Notes under the pieces: generated by a model
The model's database searches: none
What the model was told of the DNA's origin: nothing
The model's input: the letters and a program-made list of their open reading frames with translations, nothing else
NCBI GenBank assembly: GCA_046757965.1
Contig: JBHHZI010000058.1
Location: forward strand, 1-17,900
DNA: 17,900 nt
Reading direction: 5' to 3'
DNA from: JBHHZI01 sp046757965
GTDB taxonomy: Bacteria > Acidobacteriota > Polarisedimenticolia > SMYD01
In this document: one piece after another, positions 15,342-17,900 of the stretch
Layout of the letters: each line of letters opens with the position of its first letter
Position numbering within the stretch: position 1 is the first letter of the stretch
Made by a program: the position numbers and the translations under genes

Positions 15342-16318
15342 GCGGAACCGCCCGGTGCGGCCAGCAACAACCGGCGCCGGGCCCGGTGAGCGACGTGGCC
15401 CGGCCCGGCGGCCCGATGGCCGGCATGCTGCTCCTGGCCGCCGCGCTCACGGCCACGGGTGGAGTGGACAGCTCTGCGGCACGGGCGGCCGCCGCCGTGG
15501 TGACCATTGAGCCGGCCCGGCTCGTTCCCGGCAGCCCCGTCCGCATCACCGTCGAGACCTCCGCCAGCACCGCCCTCACCGGCCGCTTTGCGGACCGGGA
15601 CCTCACGTTTCTGGACCGGCCCGGCGGCGGCTTCGTGGCGTTCGTCGGCATCGACCTCGACACCGCGCCCGGGTCCTACCCCCTGACGGTCTCGATCCGT
15701 GAGCCGGGCCGCCCACCCGCCACACAGTCCTTCGATCTGACCGTCCTGCCCACGAGCTATCCCACCGAGGAGTTGACCGTGGCGCCACGCTTCGTCGAGC
15801 CGCCGGCGACCCTCACGAAACGGATCGAGCAGGAGGCCGCGCTGCTTGCCTCGCTCTGGCAGCGGGCATCCCCCCGGCGCCGCTTCGACGGGCATGTCGT
15901 GCGGCCGCTACCTGGTGTGCCGGGACGCAACTTCGGCCGCCGGCGCGTGTTCAACGGTCAGCCTCGCAGCCCTCACTCCGGCACGGACCTGTCGGCGCCG
16001 TCCGGCACCCCGGTGCCCGCGAGCGCCGCCGGGGTCGTGGTGGTGGCCCGGAACCTGTACTTCTCGGGCAACCTGGTGGTGCTCGACCACGGCGGTGGGG
16101 TCTACACGCTCTACGCTCACCTGTCGAGTATCGACGTGGTGGAGGGAGAGACCTTGCCCGCCGGACGGATCCTCGGCACGGTCGGGGCCACCGGCCGGGT
16201 CACCGGGCCGCATCTCCACTGGGGAGCGCACATCGGCCCCGCCCGGGTGGACCCCATCGAATTGCTGGAGCTGCTCGAGGGGCGTGCCGCGGGTCAGACG
16301 GTGTCGGCCGCCGACTGA
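15338..16318 (+). CDS. Exported M23-family (LytM/peptidoglycan) metallopeptidase
   Basis: This protein of up to 326 residues should cut peptidoglycan cross-bridges or stem peptides outside the inner membrane, or regulate other hydrolases. A hydrophobic export segment lies at about 27-45 (MAGMLLLAAALTATGG). Residues about 52-140 form an Ig-like beta domain (SPVRITVETSAST, SYPLTVSIREPGR). The C-terminal peptidase_M23 domain keeps all zinc and catalytic positions: His213 and Asp217 in HSGTD, His261 in YAHLS, and His292/His294 in HLHW. It is therefore probably active. GTG 15338 overlaps the fabI stop (GTGA); a second GTG at 15386 or ATG 15416 would give a more normal signal peptide. Its 3' end overlaps the convergent amidotransferase gene by 25 bases. 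Confidence 0.93.
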   Translation: MSGTARCGQQQPAPGPVSDVARPGGPMAGMLLLAAALTATGGVDSSAARAAAAVVTIEPARLVPGSPVRITVETSASTALTGRFADRDLTFLDRPGGGFVAFVGIDLDTAPGSYPLTVSIREPGRPPATQSFDLTVLPTSYPTEELTVAPRFVEPPATLTKRIEQEAALLASLWQRASPRRRFDGHVVRPLPGVPGRNFGRRRVFNGQPRSPHSGTDLSAPSGTPVPASAAGVVVVARNLYFSGNLVVLDHGGGVYTLYAHLSSIDVVEGETLPAGRILGTVGATGRVTGPHLHWGAHIGPARVDPIELLELLEGRAAGQTVSAAD

Positions 16319-17073
16319 TCGCCCCTGCGCACGCAGCGGTTCACCCAGTTCGTCAGCATGGTCTCGCCCGCCGGCGTGGCACAGACGGCGCGGGAGAGAT
16401 CGTCAACCGCTTGGCGCGCCGCCGCGCCATCCGGCGCGCCGTGGGCGAGCGCGTCCCGTTCGAGCGCCTCCCGCCGCAGATCAATGAGCCGGCCGACAAT
16501 CCCCGCATGGGCCTCTGGATGGAACTGCAGCGCGTGCAACCGGCCGGACGTGAAGGCCTGGACCGGTGTGACGCGGTTGCGGGCCAGCAGGGTGGCGGCG
16601 GGTGGCACACGCGTCACCACATCCTCGTGAGTGGCCTGGACGCGGACCGGGTCGGACAGGCCGGCCAGCAGCGGATCGTCGCGGCCGGCGGCCGTGATCT
16701 CGATCTCCACGGTGCCGATCTCCCACCCCGCCGGATTGCGTTCCACCCGGCCGCCGAGGGCGTCGGCCGCCAGCTGCGCCGCGAAGCAGACCGCCAGCGT
16801 GGGCGGGCCGGCGGCATCGGCCAGGAAGTCCGCCAGGGGATCCATCCATGGCCGGCGGTCGAGAACCGAGGCGGTGGTGCCGGTGACGAGGACCCCGTCG
16901 AAGGCCCCGGTGTCCCCCAGGCCGTCATCCGGCACGTCCCGCACGGTGAACCGGCAGCCGGCGGGCCGCAGGCTGTCGATGAACCAGCGGTCGTAGTCTC
17001 CGTCGTGGGCGATGACCTCCGGGCTGGTGTGGCCGGTGAGCAGGATCAGAAGATGAGGCGTGCCGTTTGTCAT
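16294..17073 (-). CDS. Class I glutamine amidotransferase-like protein with altered nucleophile elbow
   Basis: This 259-residue cytoplasmic protein has the GMP-synthase-like GATase fold of stand-alone class I amidotransferases. Features in order: LLILLTGHTSPE strand and loop, GAFDGVLVTGTTASV, the nucleophile segment LAVCFAAQLAADALGG with Cys96, NPAGWEIGTVEIE, THEDVV, and ALQFHPEAH holding the His-Glu pair. Canonical GATases read G-x-C-x-G-x-Q at the nucleophile; here both glycines are alanines although Cys, Gln, His and Glu remain. Glutaminase activity is therefore possible but uncertain. About 65 helical residues follow the domain. The ATG has no ribosome site and sits two or three bases after the predicted transcript start. 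The end overlaps the M23 gene. Substrate unknown; gamma-glutamyl-amine hydrolase or YfeJ-like roles are possible. Confidence 0.87.
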   Translation of the reverse strand: MTNGTPHLLILLTGHTSPEVIAHDGDYDRWFIDSLRPAGCRFTVRDVPDDGLGDTGAFDGVLVTGTTASVLDRRPWMDPLADFLADAAGPPTLAVCFAAQLAADALGGRVERNPAGWEIGTVEIEITAAGRDDPLLAGLSDPVRVQATHEDVVTRVPPAATLLARNRVTPVQAFTSGRLHALQFHPEAHAGIVGRLIDLRREALERDALAHGAPDGAAARQAVDDLSRAVCATPAGETMLTNWVNRCVRRGDQSAADTV

Positions 17074-17081
17074 GATGTGTC

Positions 17082-17112
17082 ATTCTAGACGAGCCGTTTG
17101 ACCACGTGACAA
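17082..17112 (-). promoter_or_regulatory. Promoter for the amidotransferase-like gene, near-leaderless
   Basis: On the minus strand TTGTCA (17112-17107) and TAGAAT (17087-17082) each match 5/6, with a spacer of 19 bases, slightly long. The transcript would start near 17075, only about two bases before the ATG at 17073. Confidence 0.5.
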
Positions 17113-17127
17113 CCGGTTCGGTAGGAT
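17098..17127 (+). promoter_or_regulatory. Promoter for the alpha/beta hydrolase gene, near-leaderless
   Basis: TTGACC at 17098-17103 and TAGGAT at 17122-17127 have an 18-base spacer. The predicted start near 17134 leaves about five bases before ATG 17139. The element overlaps the opposing promoter of the amidotransferase-like gene, so the two probably compete. Confidence 0.45.
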
Positions 17128-17138
17128 CCCGGCTCGAC

Positions 17139-17900
17139 ATGTCCGAATCCTCGCATCAGGAGCGCCTCGACCCGGCGCCCTCCAGGGACCCGGCTCCACT
17201 GGAGGCGGTGGGTCCCGCCACGGACCTGGTCCTGGAATACAGTCTCATCGGGGATCCGCCGGCCCCCGTCGTGCTCTTCCTGCACGGCATCACCGGCTCG
17301 CGTCACTACTTCTTCAAGAAGGTCCGCTCCCTGGCGCGGCACTACCGCCTCCTGCTGGCGGACCTGCCGGGGTTCGGCGAGTCACCCAAGCCGCGCACCG
17401 CCTACACCATCGACTTCTACCGGCAGACCGTGCGCAACACCATCATGGCTGCCGGCTGCGAAAACGACCCGATTCACATCGTGGGGCACAGCCTCGGGGC
17501 GCTCATCGCGGTCGACTACGCCGTCCACCACTCGGACCATGTCAGGCGCATGGTGCTCCTCGGTCTGCCGCGCTTCGAGGATTCCCGCGTGGCGCATGAG
17601 TCGTTCTGGAAGGGCTCGCCGAACTATCGCCGTCTGCTCAACGAACACTCGATGGCGGAGAACGTCGCCCAGTGGCGACGGACCGGGCTGCCGATGATGG
17701 TCTCCTACATCTTCCGGTTCCCGTTCGCGGTCATCCGCGACAGCCGGAAGTTCACCCTCAACTCCCTGACCTCGACGCTGGAGAACTGTCTGATCAACTA
17801 CCGGGTCGATCCGCTCCTGGCCCGCATGGAGCCGCGCCCGGTCCTCATGATTCATGGCCGGCGCGATCAGGTGGCTCCGTTCGACAACATCGCCTGCCTG
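17139..17900 (+). CDS. Alpha/beta-hydrolase fold enzyme (3' end outside window)
   Basis: The first 254 codons of this gene are open to the window edge. After a polar N-terminal extension of about 35 residues, VVLFLHGITGSRHYFFKKV gives the oxyanion-hole HG (His49-Gly50), LLADLPGFGESPKP follows, and HIVGHSLGALIAVDYA carries the nucleophile Ser118 in GHSLG. MIHGRRDQVAP holds the probable acid Asp243; the catalytic His lies beyond the edge. A cap region at about 150-225 is helix-rich (FWKGSPNYRRLL, then the hydrophobic MMVSYIFRFPF), which suggests a lipid-like or hydrophobic substrate. There is no signal peptide. It is divergent from the amidotransferase-like gene. Hydrolase, esterase, lipase or C-C hydrolase roles cannot be separated from sequence alone. 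Confidence 0.92.
   Translation, partial: MSESSHQERLDPAPSRDPAPLEAVGPATDLVLEYSLIGDPPAPVVLFLHGITGSRHYFFKKVRSLARHYRLLLADLPGFGESPKPRTAYTIDFYRQTVRNTIMAAGCENDPIHIVGHSLGALIAVDYAVHHSDHVRRMVLLGLPRFEDSRVAHESFWKGSPNYRRLLNEHSMAENVAQWRRTGLPMMVSYIFRFPFAVIRDSRKFTLNSLTSTLENCLINYRVDPLLARMEPRPVLMIHGRRDQVAPFDNIACL

Overview
The window is very GC-rich bacterial chromosomal DNA, densely coding, with 14 recognisable protein genes and the cut-off ends of two of them at the window edges. The best lineage hint is the 648-residue protein at 10321-12267, which has the N-terminal layout of the 'VWFA-related Acidobacterial domain' family. FnIII-tailed secreted proteins and TPR/PP2C genes fit the same picture, so an Acidobacteriota member is the best guess (inference). 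I saw no tRNA, rRNA, CRISPR array or insertion sequence, and no gene-free stretch exceeds 300 bases.

Left block (115-4553, minus strand): three tightly packed genes encode an HpnN/MMPL-type RND inner-membrane transporter, a PhnD-type periplasmic binding protein, and an exported helical protein related to the TRAP-transporter T component (TatT). This trio matches the parts list of the bacterial sterol transport system BstA-BstB-BstC, known from Methylococcus capsulatus. No sterol or hopanoid biosynthesis gene is present here, so the cargo is open. This is the most interesting system in the window.

Second block (4581-7946, plus strand): a strong sigma70-type promoter, divergent from the transporter operon, drives a small RodZ-like HTH protein with a C-terminal membrane anchor. 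It is followed by a conserved but unnamed repeat protein, a TPR protein and a complete PP2C-type Ser/Thr phosphatase. The last three are joined by overlapping start and stop codons, which suggests one signalling or envelope-linked unit.

Third block (8011-12301): a secreted gluzincin-like protein whose HExxH motif reads HQYLH, ending in an FnIII-like domain. It faces a STAS-domain protein lacking the phosphorylatable serine and a VWFA-type exported protein with a degenerate MIDAS. Three neighbours with altered key residues suggest binding or scaffold roles rather than catalysis or switching. A 13-bp perfect hairpin terminator lies between the convergent genes.

Right block (12423-17900): a glutathione S-transferase-like protein and an M24 metallopeptidase (minus strand); then, divergently, FabI enoyl-ACP reductase translationally coupled to an exported M23 peptidase; then a class I glutamine amidotransferase-like protein (minus) divergent from an alpha/beta hydrolase that runs off the window. 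Several promoters sit so close to the start codon that leaderless mRNAs are likely.
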